Source: Tenacibaculum dicentrarchi (GTDB lineage: Bacteria; Bacteroidota; Bacteroidia; Flavobacteriales; Flavobacteriaceae). From it: a stretch of 64,000 bases of DNA. Shown in pieces: positions 34,086 to 43,959 of the stretch (positions are counted from its first letter, which is position 1; every line of letters starts with the position of its first letter). The position numbers and the translations under genes are program-made. Where the stretch lies: positions 1 to 64,000 of the forward strand of contig NZ_OESZ01000023.1 of the NCBI RefSeq assembly GCF_900239345.1. The letters are read 5' to 3'. The notes beneath the pieces were generated by a model that made no database searches, had not been told where the DNA came from, and saw only the letters and a list, made by a program, of their open reading frames with translations.

Positions 34086-34130
34086 TTATTTTTTAAGAGA
34101 GTTCCACCACCATATGTTGTTTTGTTTCAT
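34086..34130 (-). CDS. trpL: trp leader peptide (three consecutive Trp codons)
   Basis: A 14-residue open frame reading MKQNNIWWWNSLKK and stopping at TAA 34086-34088; a second ATG directly upstream (34131-34133) could also start it. Three Trp codons in a row in so short a frame, 86 bases before trpE and followed by a strong terminator, are the hallmark of ribosome-mediated attenuation. When charged tRNA-Trp is scarce, ribosomes stall at the Trp codons and transcription should read into trpE. The mechanism is known from other bacteria; its operation here is inferred from layout. Too short for routine gene callers. Confidence 0.9.
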   Translation of the reverse strand: MKQNNIWWWNSLKK

Positions 34131-34140
34131 CATTATGAGA

Positions 34141-34148
34141 CAAATATA
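34141..34148 (-). promoter_or_regulatory. Candidate -7 element of the trp operon (TATATTTG)
   Basis: TATATTTG on the minus strand fits TAnnTTTG and ends seven bases before the first possible trpL ATG, which would leave a leader of only a few bases. No good -33 TTG is visible. The remaining 34149-34372 stretch up to asnB is AT-rich, and I see nothing else in it. Confidence 0.35.
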
Positions 34149-34372
34149 AGAAAGTTATTTTAATAATTTATTTTCTTCTTTTAAATTTTAAGTAATTTAT
34201 TATCAAACAACATTAGAACTACTTAAAAGCAAGCTTTAAAATTTCATTTAACAACAAAAAACATATTTAAAGTTAAATTATGTAACCATATTATACATTC
34301 TAGTTTATAAAAACAAACATATATCTAATATTTGCAACGTAATTAGAACAAGAAAATTAAAAATATAAAATT

Positions 34373-36037
34373 ATGTGTGGAATTGTATGTGCGTTTGATT
34401 TAAAGCAACCTTCGGATAGTTTAAGACCTCAAGTTTTAGAAATGGCTAAAAAAATCAGACATCGTGGACCCGATTGGAGCGGAATTTATAGCGATGATAA
34501 AGTAATTATGGCACACGAAAGATTGGCAATTGTAGATCCTGCTTCAGGACAACAACCTTTATTTAGTGCCGATAAAAAACTAATTTTAGCAGCAAACGGA
34601 GAAATATACAACCACAGAGAATTAGCTAAAAGCCTTACTAATCCTTATGAATTTCAAACAGCTTCTGACTGTGAAGTAATTTTAGCACTTTACAAAGAAA
34701 AAGGTGTTGATTTTGTAGATGATTTAAACGGAATTTTTGGTTTCGCTTTATATGATGCTGAAAAAGATGAGTACTTTGTTGCTCGTGACCACATGGGAAT
34801 TATTCCTTTATATATTGGTTGGGACCAAAACGGAACTTTTTATGTTGCTTCGGAATTAAAAGCCTTAGAAGGTGTTTGTGCGAAAATCGAATTATTTCCT
34901 CCAGGACATTATATGTCTAGTAAAGATGGAAAATTCGTACAATGGTACAAAAGAGATTGGAGAGATTACGATGCTGTAAAAGATAACGAAACAAGTATTG
35001 CAGAAGTTAAAGAAGCTTTAGAAGCGGCTGTACACAGACAATTAATGAGTGATGTTCCTTACGGTGTGTTACTTTCTGGAGGATTAGATTCTTCAGTAAT
35101 ATCGGCAATTGCGAAGAAATACTCACAAAAAAGAATTGAATCTGATGATACATCAACTGCTTGGTATCCGCAATTACATTCTTTTTCTGTAGGATTAGAA
35201 GGTTCACCCGATTTGGCTGCCGCTCAAAAAGTTGCCGATCATATTGGAACGGTTCATCATGAGATAAAATTTACCATTCAAGAAGGTTTAGATGCTATTA
35301 AAGATGTTATCTACAACATAGAAACATACGATATTACTACCATTCGTTCTTCTACGCCAATGTATTTAATGGCACGTGTTATTAAGTCGATGGGTGTTAA
35401 AATGGTATTATCTGGTGAAGGTGCTGATGAAATTTTTGGAGGATATTTATATTTCCACAAAGCTCCAAATGCAAAAGAATTTCATGAAGAAACGGTTCGT
35501 AAATTAGATAAATTACATATGTATGATTGTTTAAGAGCCAACAAAAGTTTAATGGCTTGGGGAATTGAAGGTCGTGTACCATTTTTAGACAAAGAGTTTA
35601 TGGATGTTGCAATGCGTATCAATCCACAGGATAAAATGATTAACGGTGAACGCATGGAAAAATGGGTTATCCGTAAGGCTTTTGAAGATATGTTACCTGA
35701 AAGTGTTGCTTGGCGACAAAAAGAACAATTTTCTGATGGTGTAGGTTATAGTTGGATTGATACTTTAAAAGAAGTTGTTGATAAAGAAGTTACCGATGAA
35801 CAATTAGCAAACGCTAAATTCAGATTCCCAATTCAAACACCAACAAACAAAGAAGAGTTTTACTATAGATCAATTTTTGAAGAGTACTTCCCTAGTGATA
35901 CCGCTGCATTAAGTGTTCCTCAAGAAGCAAGTGTAGCTTGTAGTACCGCTATTGCATTAGAATGGGATGAAGCATTTAAAAACATGAACGAACCATCTGG
36001 TAGAGCAATTATGAGTGTTCATGATGATGCTTATTAA
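34373..36037 (+). CDS. asnB: Asparagine synthase B (glutamine-hydrolysing)
   Basis: A 554-residue two-domain enzyme converting aspartate to asparagine with ATP and glutamine. The N-terminal glutaminase domain exposes the Cys2 nucleophile in MCGIVCAF, with RHRGPDWSGI and NGEIYNHREL following. The synthetase domain has the pyrophosphate-binding LLSGGLDSSVISAIA (about 232) and LSGEGADEIFGGYLYFHKAP (about 345-365). Length matches E. coli AsnB. It stands alone with its own terminator, divergent from trp. Confidence 0.96.
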   Translation: MCGIVCAFDLKQPSDSLRPQVLEMAKKIRHRGPDWSGIYSDDKVIMAHERLAIVDPASGQQPLFSADKKLILAANGEIYNHRELAKSLTNPYEFQTASDCEVILALYKEKGVDFVDDLNGIFGFALYDAEKDEYFVARDHMGIIPLYIGWDQNGTFYVASELKALEGVCAKIELFPPGHYMSSKDGKFVQWYKRDWRDYDAVKDNETSIAEVKEALEAAVHRQLMSDVPYGVLLSGGLDSSVISAIAKKYSQKRIESDDTSTAWYPQLHSFSVGLEGSPDLAAAQKVADHIGTVHHEIKFTIQEGLDAIKDVIYNIETYDITTIRSSTPMYLMARVIKSMGVKMVLSGEGADEIFGGYLYFHKAPNAKEFHEETVRKLDKLHMYDCLRANKSLMAWGIEGRVPFLDKEFMDVAMRINPQDKMINGERMEKWVIRKAFEDMLPESVAWRQKEQFSDGVGYSWIDTLKEVVDKEVTDEQLANAKFRFPIQTPTNKEEFYYRSIFEEYFPSDTAALSVPQEASVACSTAIALEWDEAFKNMNEPSGRAIMSVHDDAY

Positions 36038-36080
36038 ACTTAATATTAAGTATCAAAATAAATTATAATCCCTCATTAAA

Positions 36081-36110
36081 AAGCGTAAGTTTATCTACAA
36101 ACTTACGCTT
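36081..36110 (+). terminator. asnB terminator
   Basis: AAGCGTAAGTTT and AAACTTACGCTT form a 12-bp perfect stem with a 6-base loop, followed by a T-rich stretch. Confidence 0.8.
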
Positions 36111-36236
36111 CTTTCATTAAAAAACACTACTAAAAAACAAATAACACACAACATAACAATACTTTAAGTTATTTTTAATTTTATATTTATTACCTTGTTA
36201 ACATTCATTAACATGTTTTAAAATTCACTATAAAAA

Positions 36237-39200
36237 ATGAAAATAAAAAAAGTCCTTGTCGCAAATAGAAGTGAAATTGCCATTAGAATATTTAGAGCCT
36301 GTACCGAAATAAATATAAAAACAGTCGGTATTTTTACCTTTGAAGATCGATATTCTTTACACAGATATAAAGCAGATGAATCTTATCAAATAGGCGCCGA
36401 TAACGAACCCTTGAAGCCTTATTTAAATATTGATGAAATTATTCGCGTTGCCCTAGAAACTGGTGCCGATGCCATTCATCCTGGCTATGGTTTTTTATCT
36501 GAAAACCCGCAATTAGCTAAAAAATGTGAAGACAATGGACTTATTTTTATTGGACCAAAAGTATCGGTTTTAAAATCTCTAGGCGATAAAATAACAGCAA
36601 AAGAAGTAGCAATTGCTAATAACATTCCTGTTATAAAAAGTAACGAAAAACCTTTAATAAACGTTGAAACTGCTTTAAATGAAGCAGAAATAATCGGCTA
36701 CCCAATTATGCTAAAAGCAGCTTCTGGTGGTGGCGGACGAGGAATGCGGGTTATCAGAAAATCCGAAGAATTAAAAGGTGCTTTTAATGAAAGTAAACGA
36801 GAGGCTTTAAATGCTTTTGGCGATGATACCGTATTTCTTGAAAAATTTGTAGAAAACCCGAAACATATAGAAATTCAAATAGTTGCCGATAACTACGGGA
36901 ATACCGTGCATCTTTTTGAGCGTGACTGTTCGGTGCAACGCCGCTATCAAAAGGTCATTGAATTTGCCCCTTCTTTCGATTTAAAACAAAGCATAAAAGA
37001 CGATTTATATAAGTATGCAATCGCTATTTGTAAAGCGGTAGATTACAACAATATTGGTACGGTAGAATTTTTAGTTGATGATGATGCTATTTATTTTATC
37101 GAAGTAAACCCACGTATTCAGGTAGAACACACCGTTACCGAAGTAGTTACAAATATCGACCTTGTAAAAGCACAATTATTTATTGCAGGTGGTTATAAAT
37201 TAACCGATCAGCAAATAAAAATAAAAAATCAAGCGGCTATAAAAGTAAACGGTTACGCCCTACAATGTCGAATTACAACCGAAGATCCTCAAAATGATTT
37301 TAAGCCCGATTACGGTGAAATTACCACCTACAGAAGTGCTTCAGGTTTTGGAATTCGCTTAGATGCAGGAAGTGTGTATCAGGGTGCAATTATTTCGCCT
37401 TTTTTCGATTCGATGCTCGTAAAAGTAACTGCAAATAGTCGAACTTTAGACGGCGCTTGTAGAAAAATACGTAGAGCCTTGGCGGAATTTAGAATTCGAG
37501 GAGTTAAAACAAATATGCCGTTTTTAAATAATATTCTGCAACATCAAACTTTTCGAAAAGGTGAAGTTACGGTTAATTTCATCCAACAAAACCCTAATTT
37601 ATTTGTTTTTAAAGCAGCTAAAAATAGGGCTACAAAATTAGTTACTTATTTAGGAGATGTTATTGTAAATGGAAATTCAGATGTTAAAAAAATAGAGGTA
37701 ACTAAAAAGTTTATTCAACCTGTTGTCCCTAAATTTAATAAAAATGCAAGTTTTCCTTTAGGAACTAAAGATTTACTAACAAAACTAGGTCCTGAAAAAT
37801 TTTCAGAGTGGTTAAAAAATGAACAAAAAATTCATTTTACAGATACCACTATGCGAGATGCGCATCAAAGTTTATTAGCAACACGAATGCGAACTTTTGA
37901 CATGCTAAAAGTTGCCCAAGGATACGCCAAAAACAATCCTACTATTTTTAGTATGGAAGTTTGGGGAGGCGCAACTTTTGATGTTTGTATGCGTTTTTTA
38001 CAAGAAAACCCTTGGGAGCGCTTGCGTTTATTGCGTAAAGCGATGCCCAATGTGTTATTACAAATGTTAATTAGAGGTTCTAACGGTGTCGGTTACACTG
38101 CGTATTCAGATAATTTAATTGAAAAATTTGTAGCTGAATCTTGGGAAAATGGTGTCGATATTTTTAGAATTTTTGACTCCTTAAACTGGATGAAATCAAT
38201 TGCCCCTTGTATTGAGCACGTTCGCACAAAAACAAATGGTTTAGCCGAAGGATCAATTTGTTATACTGGCGATATTCTAAACCCTGAAAACACCAAATAC
38301 AACCTTAAATACTATACGCAATTAGCCAAAGATATTGAAAATGCTGGAGCGCACATTCTTGCCATTAAAGACATGGCTGGTTTGCTAAAACCGTATGCCG
38401 CTTTCGAATTAGTTTCGGCATTAAAACAAAAAATTAACATTCCAATTCATTTACATACCCACGATACTTCTTCCATTCAATCGGCTACTTATTTGAAAGC
38501 TATTGAGGCTGGCGTTGATGTGGTTGATGTAGCGCTTGGTGGTTTATCGGGCTTAACATCGCAGCCTAATTTCAATTCGATTGTCGAAATGATGAAATTC
38601 AACGAGCGTGAAAGTGATTTAAATATTGATTCTTTAAACAAATATTCTAATTATTGGGAAACCGTTAGAGAATATTACTATCCTTTTGAATCTGGTTTAA
38701 AAGCAGGTTCTGGAGAGATTTTTAAACATGAAATTCCTGGGGGGCAATATTCAAATTTAAAACCACAAGCACAGGCTTTAGGTTTGGAAGATCGTTTTTA
38801 TGAAATTACCAAAATGTATGGCGATGTAAATCATCTTTTTGGCGATATCGTAAAAGTTACCCCAAGTTCAAAAGTTGTGGGCGATATGGCACAATATCTA
38901 GTAAGTAATAACTTAACGGTACAAGATGTATTAGAACGTGGCGATACTATTTCGTTTCCGCAGTCGGTAGTGAGTTTTTTTAGAGGAGATTTAGGGCAGC
39001 CTGTTGGCGGATTTCCAAAAGAGCTTCAAAAACTTATTTTAAAAGATGAAAAACCCTATACCGACAGACCAAACGCACATATTAAAACTTTAGATTTTGA
39101 TAAAGAATACAAGGATTTTAAGAAAATATTCGAAAAAGATTTAAGCAGACCTATTGATATTACTGATTTTTTATCCTATAAATTATATCCAAAAGTTTTT

Positions 39201-39686
39201 ACCGATGCTTACAATAAGCGTTTAAAATATGATAGTTTAATCAATTTACCAACCAAAAATTTCTTTTATGGAATGGAAATTGGCGAAGAAATTAATGTTG
39301 AAATAGACAAAGGAAAAACATTGTTAATTACCTTAGATTCTGTCGGTAAGGCTAACCAAGACGGAATGGTTACTGTTTATTTTAAAGTAAATGGTCAAGG
39401 TAGATCGGTTCAAATAAAAGATACTTCTATTAAAATAGATAAAGTAATTCACGCTAAAGCGGATAAAAATAACAGTAAAGAAATTGGCGCGCCCTTACAA
39501 GGAATGCTTTCTACTATTTTAGTGAAAAAAGGAGATAAAATAACCAAAAATCAACCCTTATTTATCATTGAAGCCATGAAAATGGAAACCACCATTACGG
39601 CTACCGAAAATACAAGTATCGATGAAATTATTCTAAAAGCAGGAAACATGGTATATGCTGATGATTTAATTATTAAATTAAAATAA
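36237..39686 (+). CDS. pyc: Pyruvate carboxylase
   Basis: An 1149-residue single-chain biotin enzyme making oxaloacetate from pyruvate and bicarbonate, an anaplerotic step. The biotin-carboxylase domain (1-450) begins KKVLVANRSEIAIRIFRA and has the ATP lid KAASGGGGRGMRVI. The carboxyltransferase domain (about 525-800) begins HFTDTTMRDAHQSLLATRMR, with the metal-binding pair in HLHTHDTSS. The biotin carrier domain at the C-terminus has the lysine to be biotinylated in IIEAMKMETTI (about 1110). Length and domain order are those of the alpha4-type enzyme. Monocistronic, with its own terminator. Confidence 0.97.
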   Translation: MKIKKVLVANRSEIAIRIFRACTEINIKTVGIFTFEDRYSLHRYKADESYQIGADNEPLKPYLNIDEIIRVALETGADAIHPGYGFLSENPQLAKKCEDNGLIFIGPKVSVLKSLGDKITAKEVAIANNIPVIKSNEKPLINVETALNEAEIIGYPIMLKAASGGGGRGMRVIRKSEELKGAFNESKREALNAFGDDTVFLEKFVENPKHIEIQIVADNYGNTVHLFERDCSVQRRYQKVIEFAPSFDLKQSIKDDLYKYAIAICKAVDYNNIGTVEFLVDDDAIYFIEVNPRIQVEHTVTEVVTNIDLVKAQLFIAGGYKLTDQQIKIKNQAAIKVNGYALQCRITTEDPQNDFKPDYGEITTYRSASGFGIRLDAGSVYQGAIISPFFDSMLVKVTANSRTLDGACRKIRRALAEFRIRGVKTNMPFLNNILQHQTFRKGEVTVNFIQQNPNLFVFKAAKNRATKLVTYLGDVIVNGNSDVKKIEVTKKFIQPVVPKFNKNASFPLGTKDLLTKLGPEKFSEWLKNEQKIHFTDTTMRDAHQSLLATRMRTFDMLKVAQGYAKNNPTIFSMEVWGGATFDVCMRFLQENPWERLRLLRKAMPNVLLQMLIRGSNGVGYTAYSDNLIEKFVAESWENGVDIFRIFDSLNWMKSIAPCIEHVRTKTNGLAEGSICYTGDILNPENTKYNLKYYTQLAKDIENAGAHILAIKDMAGLLKPYAAFELVSALKQKINIPIHLHTHDTSSIQSATYLKAIEAGVDVVDVALGGLSGLTSQPNFNSIVEMMKFNERESDLNIDSLNKYSNYWETVREYYYPFESGLKAGSGEIFKHEIPGGQYSNLKPQAQALGLEDRFYEITKMYGDVNHLFGDIVKVTPSSKVVGDMAQYLVSNNLTVQDVLERGDTISFPQSVVSFFRGDLGQPVGGFPKELQKLILKDEKPYTDRPNAHIKTLDFDKEYKDFKKIFEKDLSRPIDITDFLSYKLYPKVFTDAYNKRLKYDSLINLPTKNFFYGMEIGEEINVEIDKGKTLLITLDSVGKANQDGMVTVYFKVNGQGRSVQIKDTSIKIDKVIHAKADKNNSKEIGAPLQGMLSTILVKKGDKITKNQPLFIIEAMKMETTITATENTSIDEIILKAGNMVYADDLIIKLK

Positions 39687-39705
39687 ATAAGATATTTTAA
39701 CAACT

Positions 39706-39731
39706 AAAAATGGCGCTTTTGCGCCATTTTT
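39706..39731 (+). terminator. pyc terminator
   Basis: AAAAATGGCGC and GCGCCATTTTT form a perfect 11-bp stem with a TTTT loop, 20 bases after the pyc stop. Confidence 0.88.
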
Positions 39732-39862
39732 ATATTAATTTATTTTATACGCTTTTGAAAAACAACAAACACCTCTTCTAAGTCTTTTTAAGCCGTTTTA
39801 AAGCATTATAATAAAAAATACAAATTACTTTAAATGAACATATCAATCGCTAAAAAGCTTTT

Positions 39863-39944
39863 AAATCAGCTTGGTTTTTCGTATTTTTGTATGCTAGGTT
39901 TTATAGATAGATTCAACTTTATATTTTATAAAACAAGCTGATTT
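39863..39944 (+). promoter_or_regulatory. Long-range inverted repeat before gyrB ending in a T run
   Basis: AAATCAGCTTG (39863-39873), then G, then TTTT pairs with AAAACAAGCTGATTT (39930-39944), with a 51-base loop and seven Ts starting in the right arm. It looks like a terminator, or the upstream half of a switch, whose T run is shared with the next hairpin. If the -7 match at 39882 is the real promoter, the left arm would not be transcribed. Confidence 0.4.
39882..39889 (+). promoter_or_regulatory. Candidate -7 element for gyrB (TATTTTTG)
   Basis: TATTTTTG matches TAnnTTTG, leaving a 5' leader of about 140 bases before the gyrB ATG. No clear -33 element is visible. Confidence 0.4.
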
Positions 39945-39991
39945 TTTTATCCGAAGAAAAATATTTTAATATTTATTTTCGGATAAAAAAA
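39942..39991 (+). promoter_or_regulatory. Strong hairpin in the gyrB leader
   Basis: Perfect 14-bp arms TTTTTTTATCCGAA (39942-39955) and TTCGGATAAAAAAA (39978-39991) enclose an AT-rich, partly paired interior. No T run follows, so it is not a standard terminator. It ends 45 bases before the gyrB ATG and could influence mRNA stability, translation, or pairing with the upstream inverted repeat, whose right arm overlaps its left arm. Confidence 0.6.
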
Positions 39992-40024
39992 GGAAGAAAC
40001 AAAACTTAATTAACTCTTTTTTAG

Positions 40025-41974
<1,950 letters not shown>

Positions 41975-42012
41975 TAATATTTAATATTACATGAAAATTT
42001 ATAAATAAAAAC

Positions 42013-42041
42013 AAACCCTATTGAAAACTTCAATAGGGTTT
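42013..42041 (+). terminator. gyrB terminator
   Basis: AAACCCTATTGAA and TTCAATAGGGTTT form a perfect 13-bp stem with an AAC loop, followed by a T-rich stretch. Confidence 0.88.
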
Positions 42042-42075
42042 TGTTTTTATTTCGGTGTTCAAATCGTTATTTTTG
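42040..42075 (+). promoter_or_regulatory. Candidate promoter of mdh
   Basis: TTTG (42040-42043) is followed after 24 bases by TATTTTTG (42068-42075), a full match to the -7 consensus with a slightly long spacer. It lies 38 bases before the mdh ATG. The -33 element overlaps the end of the gyrB terminator. Confidence 0.45.
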
Positions 42076-42113
42076 TACAACTAAATTAATCATCACAATT
42101 AAAATATAAAAAT

Positions 42114-43040
42114 ATGAAAGTAACAGTTGTAGGAGCAGGTGCTGTAGGTGCAAGTTGTGCAGAGTACATTGCAATTAAAAATTTCGCATCAGAAGTTGTA
42201 CTAGTTGATATTAAAGAGGGTTTTGCGGAAGGTAAAGCCATGGATTTAATGCAAACAGCCTCTTTAAATGGTTTTGATACTAAAATTACTGGTACCACTG
42301 GTGATTATAGTAAAACTGCGGGTTCTGATGTTTGTGTGATTACCTCTGGTATTGCTCGTAAACCAGGAATGTCTCGTGATGAATTATTAGGAATTAATGC
42401 TGGTATCGTAAAAATGGTAGCCTCTAGTTTAGTTGAGCAATCACCAAACACGATTATTATTGTAGTATCTAACCCAATGGATACTATGACTTATTTAGTA
42501 CACAAAGCTACTGGTTTACCTAAAAATAGAATTATCGGAATGGGTGGAGCGTTAGATTCTGCACGTTTTAAATACCGTTTAGCAGAAGCTTTAGGTGCGC
42601 CTATTTCTGATGTTGATGGAATGGTTATTGGTGGTCATTCTGATAAAGGAATGCTTCCTTTAACACGTTTAGCTACTCGTAATTCTGTGCCTGTTTCTGA
42701 GTTTTTATCAGAAGAAAGATTAGAAAAAGTATTGCAAGACACCAAAGTTGGAGGTGCTACTTTAACTGGTTTATTAGGTACTTCTGCTTGGTATGCACCA
42801 GGAGCAGCAGTTTCAGGAATGGTTCAGGCGATTGCTTGTGATACTAAAAAAATATTTCCTTGTTCAGCATTATTAGATGGTGAATTTGGTTTATCTGATT
42901 TATGTATCGGAGTTCCTGTTGTTTTAGGAAAAGACGGGATTGAAAAAATCGTTGAAATTAATTTATCTGACGATGAAAAAACAAAATTAGCTTCTTCTGC
43001 TGAAGCTGTTAAAAATAATAATGCTGCATTAAACTTATAA
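42114..43040 (+). CDS. mdh: Malate dehydrogenase
   Basis: A 308-residue NAD-dependent dehydrogenase interconverting malate and oxaloacetate in the TCA cycle. The Rossmann nucleotide-binding loop is VTVVGAGAVGASCAEYIA (about 2-20), with an Asp (VLVDIKEG) selecting NAD. Substrate-binding Arg residues appear in RKPGMSRDELL (about 83-93), the catalytic Asp in LDSARFKYRLAEAL (about 145) and the catalytic His in VIGGHSDKGMLPL (about 170-182). It is of the LDH-like MDH type. Monocistronic. Confidence 0.96.
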   Translation: MKVTVVGAGAVGASCAEYIAIKNFASEVVLVDIKEGFAEGKAMDLMQTASLNGFDTKITGTTGDYSKTAGSDVCVITSGIARKPGMSRDELLGINAGIVKMVASSLVEQSPNTIIIVVSNPMDTMTYLVHKATGLPKNRIIGMGGALDSARFKYRLAEALGAPISDVDGMVIGGHSDKGMLPLTRLATRNSVPVSEFLSEERLEKVLQDTKVGGATLTGLLGTSAWYAPGAAVSGMVQAIACDTKKIFPCSALLDGEFGLSDLCIGVPVVLGKDGIEKIVEINLSDDEKTKLASSAEAVKNNNAALNL

Positions 43041-43061
43041 AAAAGTTTCTTATGTCGATAA

Positions 43062-43093
43062 AAAACCCGTATAATTTGAATTATACGGGTTTT
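43062..43093. terminator. Bidirectional terminator between mdh and ftsE
   Basis: AAAACCCGTATAATT and AATTATACGGGTTTT form a 15-bp perfect stem with a 2-base apex, flanked by As and Ts. It serves the convergent mdh and ftsE genes. Confidence 0.9.
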
Positions 43094-43139
43094 TATTTTT
43101 GATACTATTTTAATCTAAAATTACTCGAATTAATAAAGG

Positions 43140-43823
43140 TTAAACAGATTGTTGTATTACTTCAAAAAGTTCTCCCCCCTCACATTTTAATGTCTTTTGC
43201 TTAAACTTTACTATTAACTGATAATCGTGAGTTGCCATTAAAATAGTTTTTCCACTTTTATGAATTTCATTTAACAACTCCATTACTTCTAACGATGTTT
43301 TAGGGTCTAAATTTCCTGTTGGTTCATCTGCTAAAATTAATTCAGGGTCATTTAATAAAGCTCTTGCAATTGCAACTCGTTGTTGCTCTCCTCCTGAAAG
43401 TTCAAAGGTGTTTTTATGCTGTTTTTGCTTCATCCCTACTTTATCTAAAACCTCATAGATTTTATTTTCTATATCCATTTTATTTTTCCAACCAGTGGCT
43501 TTTAGCACAAATTCTAAATTTTTAAAAACATTTCTATCGTTTAAAAGTTTAAAGTCCTGAAAAACAACACCTAGATTTCGCCTCAAAAAAGGAATATCTT
43601 TTTCCTTAATTTTATTTAAATCAAAACCTACTATTTCGCCAATACCTTCTTGTAGTTGCAAATCAGCGTATAAGGTTTTTAACAGGCTACTTTTTCCACT
43701 TCCTGTTTTTCCTATCAAATAATAAAAATCTCCTTTATTTAATGTGAAATTTACTTTTGATAATACCAAATTTTCTTGCTGATAAATAGCCGCATTTTCA
43801 AGATGTAAAACAGGTTTTTCCAT
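43140..43823 (-). CDS. ftsE: Cell division ATP-binding protein FtsE
   Basis: A 227-residue ABC ATPase of the FtsEX type, which couples cell division to peptidoglycan hydrolysis. Walker [16 protein letters not shown] (about 37-51), Q-loop VVFQDFKLL (about 87), signature [16 protein letters not shown] (about 139) and Walker [14 protein letters not shown] (about 160-172) are all intact. FVFQDF-type Q-loop and total length favour FtsE over lipoprotein exporters of the LolD type. ftsX is not adjacent and must be elsewhere. Single gene with a shared terminator. Confidence 0.88.
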   Translation of the reverse strand: MEKPVLHLENAAIYQQENLVLSKVNFTLNKGDFYYLIGKTGSGKSSLLKTLYADLQLQEGIGEIVGFDLNKIKEKDIPFLRRNLGVVFQDFKLLNDRNVFKNLEFVLKATGWKNKMDIENKIYEVLDKVGMKQKQHKNTFELSGGEQQRVAIARALLNDPELILADEPTGNLDPKTSLEVMELLNEIHKSGKTILMATHDYQLIVKFKQKTLKCEGGELFEVIQQSV

Positions 43824-43959
43824 AATTAATTGATTTTTACAAATCTAAAATTTTATTACTTAATTATATAACATTTCTTACTTTTGATGCGTATTTTAAC
43901 ACATCGTTTTCCAACAAAAATAAAAAAAGAACGTTATACTTCTTAGATACTTAAAAAAT

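Noticed and set aside
34149-34372. Riboswitch or leader structure upstream of asnB
   Set aside because: No stable hairpin pair, no T-box-like elements and no clear promoter match were found by eye.
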